Below are positions 8,661 through 19,900 of a stretch of DNA of 64,000 bases, one piece after another; positions within the stretch are counted from its first letter, which is position 1, and every line of letters starts with the position of its first letter. The DNA is taken from the NCBI RefSeq assembly GCF_003951285.1, contig NZ_RXFQ01000005.1, positions 132,001 through 196,000 of the forward strand. The letters are read 5' to 3'. Both the position numbers and the translations under genes were made by a program. Origin of the DNA: Variovorax beijingensis (GTDB lineage Bacteria; Pseudomonadota; Gammaproteobacteria; Burkholderiales; Burkholderiaceae_C). The notes under the pieces are model-generated. The model saw nothing but the letters and a program-made list of their open reading frames with translations. It made no database searches and was not told where the DNA came from.

Positions 8661-8713
8661 TGTACAGGATACAAGACCAGTACAGTCTTCCGGGCGATCA
8701 CTTCCGGTGTACA
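8661..8713. promoter_or_regulatory. Candidate MocR operator region between regulator and gabT
   Basis: TGTACA occurs at 8661-8666 and 8708-8713, and GTACAG occurs as a direct repeat at 8662-8667 and 8680-8685 (18 bp apart). The A/T-rich element stands out from the surrounding high GC. MocR-family regulators commonly bind direct repeats between the divergent regulator and target genes. Which repeats are bound is inferred, not shown. Confidence 0.45.
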
Positions 8714-8777
8714 TGGCCGGATCGATTCGTGCGACCTAGAGTGCCGGCATTCCTTCTTCAAAGCACAGGCCGTACCC

Positions 8778-10070
8778 ATGCAACGCGAACCCCACCTCAG
8801 CAATGCCGCCCTCATGGCCCGCCGCAATGCGGCCGTGGCCCGCGGCGTTGGCCAGGCCCATGAGATCTTCGTCAGCCGCGCCGCCAACGCGGAAGTGTGG
8901 GACGTCGAGGGCCGCCGCTACATCGACTTCGCCGGCGGCATCGCGGTGCTGAACACCGGCCACTGCCATCCGGAAATCAGCGCCGCCGTGAAGGCGCAGG
9001 TCGATCTTTATTCGCACACCTGCTTCCAGGTGCTGGCCTACGAGCCCTACGTGGAGCTGGCCGAGCGCCTGAACGCACTGGCGCCGGGCCAGTTCGCGAA
9101 GAAGTCGATCTTCCTGAGCACCGGCGCCGAGGCGGTCGAGAACGCGGTCAAGATCGCCCGCGCCCACACCCGTCGGCCCGGCGTCATTGCCTTCAACGGC
9201 GGCTACCACGGCCGCACCATGATGACGCTCGGCCTGACCGGCAAGGTGGCGCCCTACAAGCTCGGCTTCGGCCCGTTTCCGGGCGAGGTGTTCCATGCGC
9301 TGTACCCGAACGCGCTGCACGGCGTGAGCGTGGACGATGCACTGCATTCGGTCGAGCTGCTGTTCAAGAACGACATCGAGCCCGAGCGCGTGGCGGCCTT
9401 CATCCTGGAGCCGGTGCAGGGCGAGGGCGGCTTCTATGTAGCGCCCAACGACTTCGTCGAGGGCCTGCGCGCGCTCGCGGACCGGCACGGCATCCTGATC
9501 ATTGCCGACGAGGTGCAAACCGGTGCGGGGCGTACCGGCACCTGGTTTGCCAGCGAGCAGTGGCCGGTGGCACCGGACCTGATCACCACAGCCAAGTCGA
9601 TGGCGGGCGGCTTTCCGATCTCCGGCGTGGTGGGCCGCGCCGAGGTGATGGATGCGCCCGCGCCGGGCGGCCTGGGCGGCACCTATGCCGGCAGCCCCAT
9701 CGGCTGCGCCGCGGCGCTCGCGGTGCTCAAGGTGTTCGACGACGAGCAATTGCTGGCGCGCAGCCGGGCGCTGGGCGAGCGGCTCACGGCCGGCCTGCGC
9801 CGCATCGCGGCCGAGGTGCCGGCCATCGGCGACGTGCGCGGGCTCGGCGCCATGGTGGCCATCGAGCTGTTCGAAGAGGGCGACACCGCGCGGCCCGATG
9901 CTGCGCTGACCCGCCGGGTGGTCGCGGAGGCGGCGCGGCGCGGGTTAATCCTGCTGTCATGCGGCACCTATGGCAATGTAATTCGCGTGCTGGTGCCGCT
10001 CACGGCATCCGACTTGCTTGTGGACGAAGGCCTGGCGCTTCTCGCGGCCAGCTTCGCCGCGCTGCGCTGA
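8778..10070 (+). CDS. gabT: 4-aminobutyrate aminotransferase
   Basis: The 430-residue class III aminotransferase transfers the amino group of GABA to 2-oxoglutarate, giving succinate semialdehyde. It has the GAEAVENAVKIAR segment near 117, EPVQGEGGF (211-219), the PLP-phosphate/ring region IIADEVQTGAGRTG (241-254) and the Schiff-base lysine Lys273 in TTAKSMAGG. The ATG at 8778 gives the normal GabT N-terminus (MQREPHLSNAALMARRNAAV). It is divergent from the MocR regulator and is the first gene of a plus-strand run that ends with gabD, so its product feeds the last enzyme of the same cluster. Confidence 0.93.
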   Translation: MQREPHLSNAALMARRNAAVARGVGQAHEIFVSRAANAEVWDVEGRRYIDFAGGIAVLNTGHCHPEISAAVKAQVDLYSHTCFQVLAYEPYVELAERLNALAPGQFAKKSIFLSTGAEAVENAVKIARAHTRRPGVIAFNGGYHGRTMMTLGLTGKVAPYKLGFGPFPGEVFHALYPNALHGVSVDDALHSVELLFKNDIEPERVAAFILEPVQGEGGFYVAPNDFVEGLRALADRHGILIIADEVQTGAGRTGTWFASEQWPVAPDLITTAKSMAGGFPISGVVGRAEVMDAPAPGGLGGTYAGSPIGCAAALAVLKVFDDEQLLARSRALGERLTAGLRRIAAEVPAIGDVRGLGAMVAIELFEEGDTARPDAALTRRVVAEAARRGLILLSCGTYGNVIRVLVPLTASDLLVDEGLALLAASFAALR

Positions 10071-10093
10071 TCGATCCTTTCCTGAAATCCTCC

Positions 10094-11188
<1,095 letters not shown>

Positions 11189-11249
11189 AGCCGGTCCGCT
11201 GTCCCTTCGTTTCCCTTCTTTTCGTTCATCACCCAGGAAGATTCCCACC

Positions 11250-12278
11250 ATGAAAAAGACCCTTCTCGCCTGCATCGCCGCCGCCGGCTTCGCGCTGCCG
11301 GCCTTGGCCCAGCAGCAGCTCACCGTGGTCAACTTCGGCGGTGCCAACGCCAACGCCCAGAAGAAGGCCTATTACGAGCCCTACGAGAAGACCGGCACCA
11401 AGATCATCCCGGTCGAATACAACGGCGAGCAGGCCAAGATCAAGGCCATGGTCGAGACCAAGAAGGTCACCTGGGACGTGGTCGAGGTCGAGTCGCCCGA
11501 CGCCGCGCGCGGCTGCGACGAGGGCCTGTTCGAGAAGCTCGACTATTCCAAGATCGGCAGCAAGGCCGACTTCCTGCCGGCCGCGGTCACCGACTGCGGC
11601 GTCGGCCTGTTCGTGTGGTCGACCGTGATGGCCTACAACGGCGAGAAGCTCAAGACCGCGCCCACCAGCTGGGCCGACTTCTGGGACGTGAAGAAGATCC
11701 CGGGCAAGCGCGGCATGCGCAAGGGCGCGCGCTACAACCTCGAGTTCGCGCTCATGGCCGACGGCGTGAAGCCGGCCGATGTCTACAAGGTACTGGCCAC
11801 CAAGGACGGCGCCGAGCGCGCGTTCAAGAAGCTCACCGAACTCAAGCCCAACATCCAGTGGTGGGAGGCCGGCGCACAGCCGCCGCAGTTCCTGGTGGCC
11901 GGCGACGTGGTGCTGACCACCGTGTACAACGGCCGCATCGACGCGGCCAACCGCGAAGGCCGCGACCTCAAGATCTACTGGCCCGGCGGCATCTACGACC
12001 TCGACTACCTGGTGATCCCGAAGGGCGCGCCGAACAAGGAGGCCGCGCTCAAGTACATCCAGTTCGCGATGCAGCCGGCCAACCAGGCGGTCTATGCCCA
12101 GAACATCGCCTACGGCCCCACCAACACCAAGGCACTGGCTTCGCTGAGCCCCAAGGTGCTGGCCGACCTGCCGACCTCGGCCACCAACGCCAAGGATGCG
12201 CTGCAGTTCAACGTCGGCTTCTGGGCCGACCAGGGCGAGGCGCTCGAGAAGCGCTTCGCATCCTGGGCCACGCAGTAA
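11250..12278 (+). CDS. Polyamine-type ABC importer periplasmic binding protein (PotD-like)
   Basis: The 342-residue protein starts with a clean signal peptide (MKKTLLACIAAAGFALPALAQ) and belongs to the spermidine/putrescine-type extracellular solute-binding family, as shown by LTVVNFGGANANAQKKAYYEPYEK at the mature N-terminus and by overall length. CAGGAAG upstream is a fair ribosome-binding site. It captures the substrate in the periplasm and hands it to the two permeases encoded next. The pocket residues cannot be assigned to one ligand from sequence alone. Confidence 0.9.
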   Translation: MKKTLLACIAAAGFALPALAQQQLTVVNFGGANANAQKKAYYEPYEKTGTKIIPVEYNGEQAKIKAMVETKKVTWDVVEVESPDAARGCDEGLFEKLDYSKIGSKADFLPAAVTDCGVGLFVWSTVMAYNGEKLKTAPTSWADFWDVKKIPGKRGMRKGARYNLEFALMADGVKPADVYKVLATKDGAERAFKKLTELKPNIQWWEAGAQPPQFLVAGDVVLTTVYNGRIDAANREGRDLKIYWPGGIYDLDYLVIPKGAPNKEAALKYIQFAMQPANQAVYAQNIAYGPTNTKALASLSPKVLADLPTSATNAKDALQFNVGFWADQGEALEKRFASWATQ

Positions 12279-12297
12279 GCGGGCAAGGCAAGAGGCC

Positions 12298-13554
12298 ATG
12301 CAAGCGGCAATGCCTGTCCCCCTGGCTTCTGCAGAGGCGCCGCCGGGCGAGCTCCGGCGTGCGCTGGCGCGCGCCGAGTCGCGCCGCAAGTGGCGCGCCT
12401 TCGCGCTCACGGCGCCGCTCCTGGTGTTCCTGCTGCTGACGCTGCTGGTGCCGATCGTGGCGCTGCTGCAGCGCGCGGTCGAGAACCCCGAGGTTGCCAA
12501 TGCGCTGCCGCGCACCGTGCGCGCGCTCGACGGCTGGAACCGCAAGGAGGCGCCTGCGCCCGCGGCCTATGCCGCCATCGCGGCCGACCTCGCCCAGCTG
12601 CCCGACAGCTCCGACGCGGGCGCCCTGGCGCGCCGCCTCAACACCGAGATCGCAGGCGCCCGCTCGCTGGTGATGGGCACCTTCCGGGCATTGCCGATCG
12701 CCGGCACGCCGGAAGAGGTCAAGGCGCGCATGCTGGAGATCGATCCGCGCTGGGGCGAGCTGCCGTTCTGGCAGGCGATTGCCAAGAACGGTTCGCGCTG
12801 GACGCCCGACTACCTGCTCGCCTCGGTCGACCTGCGGCGCGACGTGGCCGGCGAGGTGGAGCGCATGCCCGCCGACCAGCGCGCCTTTGCCGGCATCCTG
12901 CTGCGCACCTTCAACATCAGCGCCGTGGTCACCCTCTTCTGCCTGCTGCTGGCCTATCCGCTGGCCTGGTGGCTGTCGACGCTGCCGGCGCGCAAGGCCA
13001 ACGTGCTGATGATCCTGGTGCTGGTGCCGTTCTGGACCTCCATCCTGGTGCGCGTGGCGGCGTGGATCGTGCTGCTGCAGTCCGAGGGGCTGGTCAACCG
13101 CGGCCTCATGGGCATCGGCCTGATCGACCATCCGCTGGCGCTGCTGTTCAACCGCACCGGCGTGATCATCGCGATGGTGCACATCCTGCTGCCCTTCATG
13201 ATTTTGCCGCTCTACAGCGTGATGAAGAGCGTGCCGCCCACCTACCTGCGCGCGGCCGTCTCGCTGGGCAGTTCGCCGCTGGCGGCCTTCTTCCGCGTGT
13301 ACGTGCCGCAGACCTATCCGGGCATCGGTGCCGGCGCGCTGCTGGTGTTCATCCTGGCCATCGGCTACTACGTGACGCCGGCGCTGCTCGGCGGCGCGGA
13401 CGACCAGATGCTGAGCTACTACATCGCGCGCTACACCAACGTGGAAATCAACTGGGGCATGGCCTGTGCGCTGGGCGCCGTGCTGCTGGTCGCCACGCTG
13501 GTGCTGTATGCCGTGTACCGCCGCATCGGCAAGGCCGAGCTCAGCCTCGGCTGA
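12298..13554 (+). CDS. ABC importer permease (PotB-like) with a long periplasmic insert
   Basis: The 418-residue permease has a first membrane segment at about residues 42-65 and then about 145 mainly hydrophilic residues before the second (near 205). PotB-type permeases are usually nearer 280-300 residues, so this is an inserted periplasmic domain. The remaining segments and the coupling region AAVSLGSSPLAAFFRVYVPQ (EAA-like loop) match the MetI-type permease fold. AGAGG lies directly ahead of the ATG at 12298. It forms the transmembrane pore together with the next gene. Confidence 0.88.
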   Translation: MQAAMPVPLASAEAPPGELRRALARAESRRKWRAFALTAPLLVFLLLTLLVPIVALLQRAVENPEVANALPRTVRALDGWNRKEAPAPAAYAAIAADLAQLPDSSDAGALARRLNTEIAGARSLVMGTFRALPIAGTPEEVKARMLEIDPRWGELPFWQAIAKNGSRWTPDYLLASVDLRRDVAGEVERMPADQRAFAGILLRTFNISAVVTLFCLLLAYPLAWWLSTLPARKANVLMILVLVPFWTSILVRVAAWIVLLQSEGLVNRGLMGIGLIDHPLALLFNRTGVIIAMVHILLPFMILPLYSVMKSVPPTYLRAAVSLGSSPLAAFFRVYVPQTYPGIGAGALLVFILAIGYYVTPALLGGADDQMLSYYIARYTNVEINWGMACALGAVLLVATLVLYAVYRRIGKAELSLG

Positions 13555-13576
13555 GCGGCACGAAGGACCGACAAGC

Positions 13577-14395
13577 ATGTTCAAGCCCCCTCAATTCCCG
13601 GCCTATGCCACCTTCGCCGACAAGCTCGGCTGGTGGCTGGTGCGCGCCGGCTGCGTCGCGGTGCTGGCCTTCCTGCTGGCGCCGATCCTGGTGGTGATTC
13701 CGCTGTCGTTCTCCGACAGCTCGTTCCTGGCCTACCCGATCCGGGGCTGGTCGCTGCAGTGGTACCGCCACCTGTTCGAATCGCCCGAGTGGTCGCGCGC
13801 GGCGCGCAACAGCTTCATCGTCGCGCCGGCCGCCACGGTGCTGGCCACCGTGCTGGGCACGCTGGCGGCAGTAGGGCTGTCACGCACGAGCTTCGCCTTC
13901 AAGGGTCTGCTCATGAGCGTGCTGATCTCGCCGATGGTGGTGCCGATCGTGGTGGTGGGCGTCGCCACCTACCTCTACTTCGCGCCCCTCGGGCTGGCCG
14001 ACACCTACATCGGGCTGATCGTGGTGCATGCGGCGCTGGGTGCGCCTTTCGTGCTGACCACCGTGCTTGCCACGCTGGCCGGCTTCAACCACAACCTGGT
14101 GCGCGCATCGCTGAGCCTGGGCGAAACGCCTTTCAGAACCTTCATGCGCGTCACGCTGCCGGTGATCGCGCCGGGCGTGATCTCGGGCGCGCTGTTCGCC
14201 TTTGCCACCTCGTTCGACGAAGTGGTGGTCACCTTGTTCCTCGCGGGGCCCGACCAGGTCACGCTGCCGCGCCAGATGTTCACCGGCATCCGCGAGAACA
14301 TCTCGCCCACCATTGCCGCCGTGGCAACGCTGCTGATCGTCTTCACCACCACGCTGCTGCTCGCGCTCGAATGGCTGCGCGGCCGGCGGCGCTAA
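13577..14395 (+). CDS. ABC importer permease (PotC-like)
   Basis: The 272-residue inner-membrane protein has six predicted membrane segments and the EAA loop RASLSLGETPFRTFMRVTLP near residue 176 that docks on the ATPase. Length and N-terminal sequence (PLSFSDSSFLAYPIRGWSLQWY) match PotC-type permeases. It starts 22 bp after the partner permease and is followed 15 bp later by the ureohydrolase gene, so all are probably co-transcribed. Confidence 0.9.
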   Translation: MFKPPQFPAYATFADKLGWWLVRAGCVAVLAFLLAPILVVIPLSFSDSSFLAYPIRGWSLQWYRHLFESPEWSRAARNSFIVAPAATVLATVLGTLAAVGLSRTSFAFKGLLMSVLISPMVVPIVVVGVATYLYFAPLGLADTYIGLIVVHAALGAPFVLTTVLATLAGFNHNLVRASLSLGETPFRTFMRVTLPVIAPGVISGALFAFATSFDEVVVTLFLAGPDQVTLPRQMFTGIRENISPTIAAVATLLIVFTTTLLLALEWLRGRRR

Positions 14396-14410
14396 TCTTT
14401 CGCACGCAAG

Positions 14411-15367
14411 ATGCCCAGCGCCTCACCGAACCAGCCGCTCGGCGGCAACACGATGCCGCGCTTCGCCGGCCCGGGCACGATGATGCGGCTGCCGTGCGCA
14501 ACTTCGCCTGAGGGGCTGGACGCGGCCTTCATCGGCGTGCCGCTGGACATCGGCACCTCCAACCGGCCGGGCGCGCGCTTCGGGCCGCGCCAGATCCGCG
14601 CCGAGTCGGCGCTGCTGCGGCCCTACAACATGGCCACCGGCGCGGCGCCTTTCGACAAGCTGAACGTGGCCGACCTGGGCGACGTGCCGATCAACACCTA
14701 TTCGCTCGACAAGTCGCTCGCCATCGTCTCGGACTTCTACGGCGCGGTGCTGGCCGCCGGCTGCGCGCCGCTGACGCTCGGCGGCGACCACACCATCGCG
14801 CTGCCGATCCTGCGCGCGGTGGCGGGCAGGCACGGCCCGGTCGCGCTGGTGCACGTCGATGCGCATGCGGACGTGAACGACGACATGTTCGGCGAACGCA
14901 TTGCCCACGGCACGCCGTTCCGGCGCGCGGTCGAGGAAGGCCTGCTGGCCTGCGACAAGGTCTGGCAGATCGGCCTGCGCGGCACCGGCTATGCGGCGGA
15001 CGATTTCGACTGGCCGCGCAAGCAGGGCTTCACCGTGGTGCAGGCGCACGAGGTCTGGTACCAGTCGCTGGCGCCGCTGATGGCGCAGGTGCGCGAGCGC
15101 ATCGGGCCGGCGCACCCGGTCTACATCAGCTTCGACATCGACGGCATCGACCCGTCGTTTGCCGGCGGCACCGGCACGCCCGAGATCGGCGGGCTCACCG
15201 TGCCGCAGGCGCTGGAGATCGTGCGCGGCTGCCGCGGGCTGAACGTGGTGGGCGCCGACCTGGTCGAGGTCAGCCCGCCCTACGACACGAGCGGAAACAC
15301 CGCGCTGCTCGGCGCCAACCTGCTCTACGAAATGCTCTGCGTACTGCCGGGCGTGCCCTTCCGCTGA
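14411..15367 (+). CDS. Guanidinobutyrase/agmatinase-family ureohydrolase
   Basis: The 318-residue manganese enzyme hydrolyses a guanidino group to urea. Metal ligands are visible in LGGDHTIALP, VHVDAHADVNDD and SFDIDGIDPSFAGGTGTPE. The segment IAHGTPFRRAVEEGLL and the N-terminal RPGARFGPRQIRAES are typical of the agmatinase/guanidinobutyrase/guanidinopropionase branch. Because it sits between an importer and gabD, with gabT upstream, hydrolysis of 4-guanidinobutyrate to GABA and urea is the most economical reading, but agmatinase activity (putrescine product) cannot be excluded. A second ATG 42 bases downstream (14453) is possible. Confidence 0.85.
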   Translation: MPSASPNQPLGGNTMPRFAGPGTMMRLPCATSPEGLDAAFIGVPLDIGTSNRPGARFGPRQIRAESALLRPYNMATGAAPFDKLNVADLGDVPINTYSLDKSLAIVSDFYGAVLAAGCAPLTLGGDHTIALPILRAVAGRHGPVALVHVDAHADVNDDMFGERIAHGTPFRRAVEEGLLACDKVWQIGLRGTGYAADDFDWPRKQGFTVVQAHEVWYQSLAPLMAQVRERIGPAHPVYISFDIDGIDPSFAGGTGTPEIGGLTVPQALEIVRGCRGLNVVGADLVEVSPPYDTSGNTALLGANLLYEMLCVLPGVPFR

Positions 15368-15404
15368 CACCGGCGACTCTTTTGCTTCGAGACCACACGA
15401 CACC

Positions 15405-16883
15405 ATGGACACCAGGACTTCCCCCCTCGCATTGCTGAACGACCCGACCCTCCTGAAGACAGACGCGCTGATCGCCGGCGAATGGATTCAAGGCAAGAGC
15501 CGCTTCGACGTGGACGACCCGGCCACCGGCCGCAAGCTGGCCGACGTGGCCAACCTCTCGCGCGCGGATGCCGCACTCGCCATTGCCGCCGCCGACAAGG
15601 CGCTGGCCGCCTGGCGCGGCAAGACCGGCAAGGAGCGCAGCATCGTGCTGCGCAGGTGGTTCGACCTGCTGATCGCCAACACCGAAGACCTCGGCCGCCT
15701 GATGACCGCCGAGCAGGGCAAGCCCTTTGCCGAGGCCAAGGGCGAGGTCGTCTACGGCGCGAGCTTCGTCGAGTGGTTTGCCGAGGAAGCCAAGCGCGTG
15801 AACGGCGAGGTGCTGCCGCAGTTCGACAACAACCGCCGCTTGCTGGTGATGAAGCAGCCCATCGGCGTGTGCGCGGCGATCACGCCGTGGAATTTTCCGC
15901 TGGCCATGATCACGCGCAAGGTGGCGCCGGCGCTGGCCGCGGGCTGCACGGTGGTCATCAAGCCGGCCGAGCTCACGCCGCTCACCGCGCTGGCCGCCGC
16001 CGAACTGGCCATGCGCGCCGGCATTCCGGCAGGCGTGCTCAACGTGCTCACGGCCGACAGCGGCAACAGCATCGCGATCGGCAAGGAGCTGTGCGAGAGC
16101 GGCGTGGTGCGCCACCTGAGCTTCACGGGCTCCACCGAAGTGGGCCGCATCTTGATGAGCCAGTGCGCGCCGACGGTCAAGAAGCTGTCGCTCGAACTCG
16201 GCGGCAATGCGCCCTTCCTGGTGTTCGACGATGCGGACGTGGATTCGGCGGTCGAGGGTGCCATGGCCAGCAAGTACCGCAACGCCGGCCAGACCTGCGT
16301 GTGCGCGAACCGGCTGTATGTGCAGGAAGGCATCTATGACGCCTTCGTCGAAAAGTTCGCGGCCAAGGTCAGGGCGCTCAAGGTCGGCAACGGCTTTGAA
16401 GATGGCGTGGTGCAGGGCCCGCTGATCGAGGAAGCGGCCATCGACAAGGTGCAGCGCCATGTCGCCGACGCCGTCGCCAAGGGCGGCAAGGTGCTGGCGG
16501 GCGGCCACAGGATGCAGGGCCAGTTCTTCGAGCCCACCGTGATTGCCAACGCCACCGCCGACATGCTGTGTGCGCGCGAAGAAACCTTCGGGCCGTTCGC
16601 GCCGGTGTTCCGCTTCAAGACCGAGCAGGACGGCATCGACGCGGCGAACAACACCGAGTTCGGCCTCGCGAGCTACTTCTACACCCGCGACGTGGGCCGG
16701 ATCTTCCGCGTGGCGGAAGCGCTGGAATACGGCATGGTGGGCATCAACGCCGGCGTGATCGCCACCGAGCATGTGCCCTTCGGCGGCGTGAAGCAGTCGG
16801 GCCTGGGGCGCGAGGGCTCGCACCACGGCATGGACGACTACGTCGAGATCAAGTACCTCTGCCTCGGCGACATCCAGAAATAG
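15405..16883 (+). CDS. gabD: NAD(P)+-dependent succinate-semialdehyde dehydrogenase
   Basis: The 492-residue aldehyde dehydrogenase oxidises succinate semialdehyde to succinate. It has the cofactor-binding ITPWNFPLAM segment near 159, the general base Glu264 in LELGGNAP and the nucleophile Cys298 in NAGQTCVCANR. The paired Cys (CVC) is the form found in GabD enzymes. It lies 37 bp after the ureohydrolase gene and completes the route guanidinobutyrate to GABA to succinate semialdehyde to succinate. It converges on the UvrA gene. Confidence 0.93.
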   Translation: MDTRTSPLALLNDPTLLKTDALIAGEWIQGKSRFDVDDPATGRKLADVANLSRADAALAIAAADKALAAWRGKTGKERSIVLRRWFDLLIANTEDLGRLMTAEQGKPFAEAKGEVVYGASFVEWFAEEAKRVNGEVLPQFDNNRRLLVMKQPIGVCAAITPWNFPLAMITRKVAPALAAGCTVVIKPAELTPLTALAAAELAMRAGIPAGVLNVLTADSGNSIAIGKELCESGVVRHLSFTGSTEVGRILMSQCAPTVKKLSLELGGNAPFLVFDDADVDSAVEGAMASKYRNAGQTCVCANRLYVQEGIYDAFVEKFAAKVRALKVGNGFEDGVVQGPLIEEAAIDKVQRHVADAVAKGGKVLAGGHRMQGQFFEPTVIANATADMLCAREETFGPFAPVFRFKTEQDGIDAANNTEFGLASYFYTRDVGRIFRVAEALEYGMVGINAGVIATEHVPFGGVKQSGLGREGSHHGMDDYVEIKYLCLGDIQK

Positions 16884-16893
16884 GAAACGAGCA

Positions 16894-16920
16894 AGGGCGG
16901 GCGCGGCGCCCCGCCCTGCC
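16894..16920. terminator. Possible hairpin between gabD and uvrA
   Basis: GGGCGGG and CCCGCCC form a strong GC-only stem in the 39-bp gap between the two convergent genes. There is no T-run on either side, so intrinsic termination is uncertain. Confidence 0.35.
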
Positions 16921-16922
16921 CG

Positions 16923-19900
16923 CTATCTCGCCAGCACCGGCGCCAGGGCCACGCCGGTGTGCGTGCCGAGCCGCACCACTTCCTCCGGCGGCGCCGCGGC
17001 CACGATGCGCCCGCCGGCGTTGCCGCCCTCGGGCCCGAGGTCGATGATCCAGTCGGCCTCGGCGATCAGGTCGAGGTCGTGCTCGATCACCACCACGCTG
17101 TGGCCGCCGTTCACCAGGCGGTGCAGCACGTGGATCAGCTTCTCGACGTCGGCCATGTGCAGGCCCACGGTCGGCTCGTCGAGCACGTACAGCGTGTGCG
17201 GCGCCTTCTGGCCGCGGCGCGTGACGTCGTCGCGCACCTTGCTGAGTTCGGTCACCAGCTTGATGCGCTGCGCCTCGCCGCCCGAGAGCGTGGGCGAGGG
17301 CTGGCCCAGCGTGAGATAGCCCAGCCCCACGTCCTTCAGCAGCTGCAGCGGATGGCTGATGCTGGGCATGGCCGCGAAGAACTCGACCGCCTCGTCCACC
17401 TCCATCTGCAGCACCTCGCCGATGCTCTTGCCGCGCCAGCTCACGGCCAGCGTCTCGGGGTTGAAGCGCGCGCCGTGGCAGACCTCGCAGGGCACCTTCA
17501 CGTCGGGCAGGAAGCTCATCTCGATGGTGCGCACGCCGGCGCCGTCGCAGCCGGGGCAGCGGCCTTCGCCGGTGTTGAAGCTGAAGCGCGCCGGGCCGTA
17601 GCCGCGGGCCTTGGCTTCGAGCGTGTCGGCGAACAGCTTGCGGATGGTGTCCCAGAAGCCGATGTAGGTGGCCGGGCAGCTGCGCGGCGTCTTGCCGATG
17701 GGGGTCTGGTCGACCTCGAGCACGCGGTCGATGGTCTCGTAGCCTTCGACGCGCTCGCAGCCGGACCAGGCCGGACGCTTGCCTGCGGCGTCCGCGTCGC
17801 GGCCGGCCTTGGTCATGCGCTGGACCACGATGCCATGCACGCTGGCCAGCAGCACGTCGCGCGCGAGCGTCGACTTGCCCGAGCCGCTCACGCCCGTGAC
17901 CACCACCAGGCGGTGCAGCGGCAGCGTGGCGGTCACGTCCTGCAGGTTGTGCAGGCCGGCGCCGTGCACGGTGAGCCATTGGCCGCTGTCTTGCGCCTTC
18001 GGGTCGGGCGAGGGAATCAGACGGCGCGCCTGCAGCGGGTGCTTGATGGCATCGCGCAGGTAGCGCCCGGTCTGCGAATCGCCCGCCTTCTGGATGTCGG
18101 CCACCGAGCCCTCGGCCACGAGGCGGCCGCCGCGCTTGCCGGCGCTCGGGCCGATGTCGATGATGTGGTCGGCGCGGCGGATGGTGTCCTCGTCGTGCTC
18201 CACCACCACCAGCGTGTTGCCCTTGTCGCCGAGCTTGTGCAGCGCGTCCAGCAGGATCTGGTTGTCGCGCGCATGCAGGCCGATGGTCGGCTCGTCGAGC
18301 ACGTAGCACACGCCCTGCAGGTTGCTGCCGAGCTGCGCCGCCAGCCGGATGCGCTGCGCCTCGCCGCCGCTCAGTGTGGGCGCGCCTCGGTCGAGCGTGA
18401 GGTAGCCCAGGCCCACCTCCTCGAGGAATTCGAGGCGGCTCTTGATCTCGGGCACCAGGTCGCGTGCGATCTCGGCTTCGCGCCCGGTGAGCGCCAGGCC
18501 TTCGAACCACTGCCGCACCTCGGTCACGCTCATGCGCGCGAGCTCGGTGATGCCGATGCCGCCCATGCCGTCGGCCGGCGAGGCGCCGAAGCCCACCGCG
18601 CGCGCCGTCGCATTGAGCCGCGTGCCTTCGCAGGTCGGGCAGGCGGTATCGGCCAGGTCTTCGATCTCGGGCTCGGCGAAGGTCTGCTCGCGGCCCTTGT
18701 TGTCGTCGTCGCGGATCGAATCGTCGAAGACCTTGCGCTGGTCCTTGCTGAGCTTGACGCCGGTGCCCACGCAGTCGGGGCACCAGCCGTGCTTGCTGTT
18801 GTAGCTGAACAGGCGCGGATCGAGCTCCGCATAGCTGGTGCTGCAGACCGGGCAGGCGCGCAGCGTGGAGAACACGTTGACGCGGCCGATGCCCGAGGCC
18901 GACACGCCGGCCATCATCGCGGCCTTGAGGCCGTCGAGCTGGCTCAGCACATGCACCACGCCCTTGCCGTGCTCGAGCGCCTTGGTCAGCGCCTCGCGCA
19001 GTTCGGTTTCCTTCGAAGGCAGCACGTCGAGGCTGGCCACCGGCAGCTCGATGCTGTGCTCCTTGAAGCGGTCGATGCGCGGAAAGCCGGTGGTCGGCAG
19101 GAACTCGCCGTCCACGCGCAGGTGCGTGAAGCCGCGCGGCCGCGCCCAGTCGGCCAGTTCGGTGTACACGCCCTTGCGGTTGCTCACCAGCGGCGCGAGC
19201 AGGCCGATGTGCTGGCCCTTGAAGTTGCGCATCAGCTGCGCGGCGATGCTGTCGGGCGTCTGCGGCTGCACCGCCGCACCATCGTGGATGCAGTGCTGGA
19301 TGCCGAGCTTCACGTACAGGAGGCGCAGGAAGTGCCAGACCTCGGTGGTGGTGCCCACCGTGCTCTTGCGGCCGCCACGCGACAGGCGCTGCTCGATGGC
19401 CACCGTGGGCGGAATGCCGTAGACCGCGTCGACCTCGGGCCGGCCCGCGGGCTGCACGATGCTGCGCGCATAGGCGTTGAGCGATTCGAGGTAGCGGCGC
19501 TGCCCTTCGTTGAACAGGATGTCGAAGGCCAGCGTCGACTTGCCCGAGCCGCTCACGCCCGTCACCACGCTGAACTTGCCGCGCGGAATGTTCACGCTGA
19601 GGTTCTTCAGGTTGTGCTCGCGCGCGTTCACGATCTCGATCGCATGGCTGCCGGGCGCCGTCTTGGCGTTGGCGATGTAGCGCCGCGCGGCGCGCTCGGC
19701 CACCTTGTAGGCCTCGGGGCCGATGGCCAGGTCGTAGTCGGCCAGCGCCGCGCCGGTGAGCGAGGCGCGGTTCTCGCGCAGCTGCTCCGGCGTGCCCTCG
19801 GCCACCACCCGGCCGCCGCCCTCGCCGCCTTCGGGGCCGAGGTCGATGCACCAGTCGCTCGCGCGGATCACGTCGAGGTTGTGCTCGATGACGATCAGCG

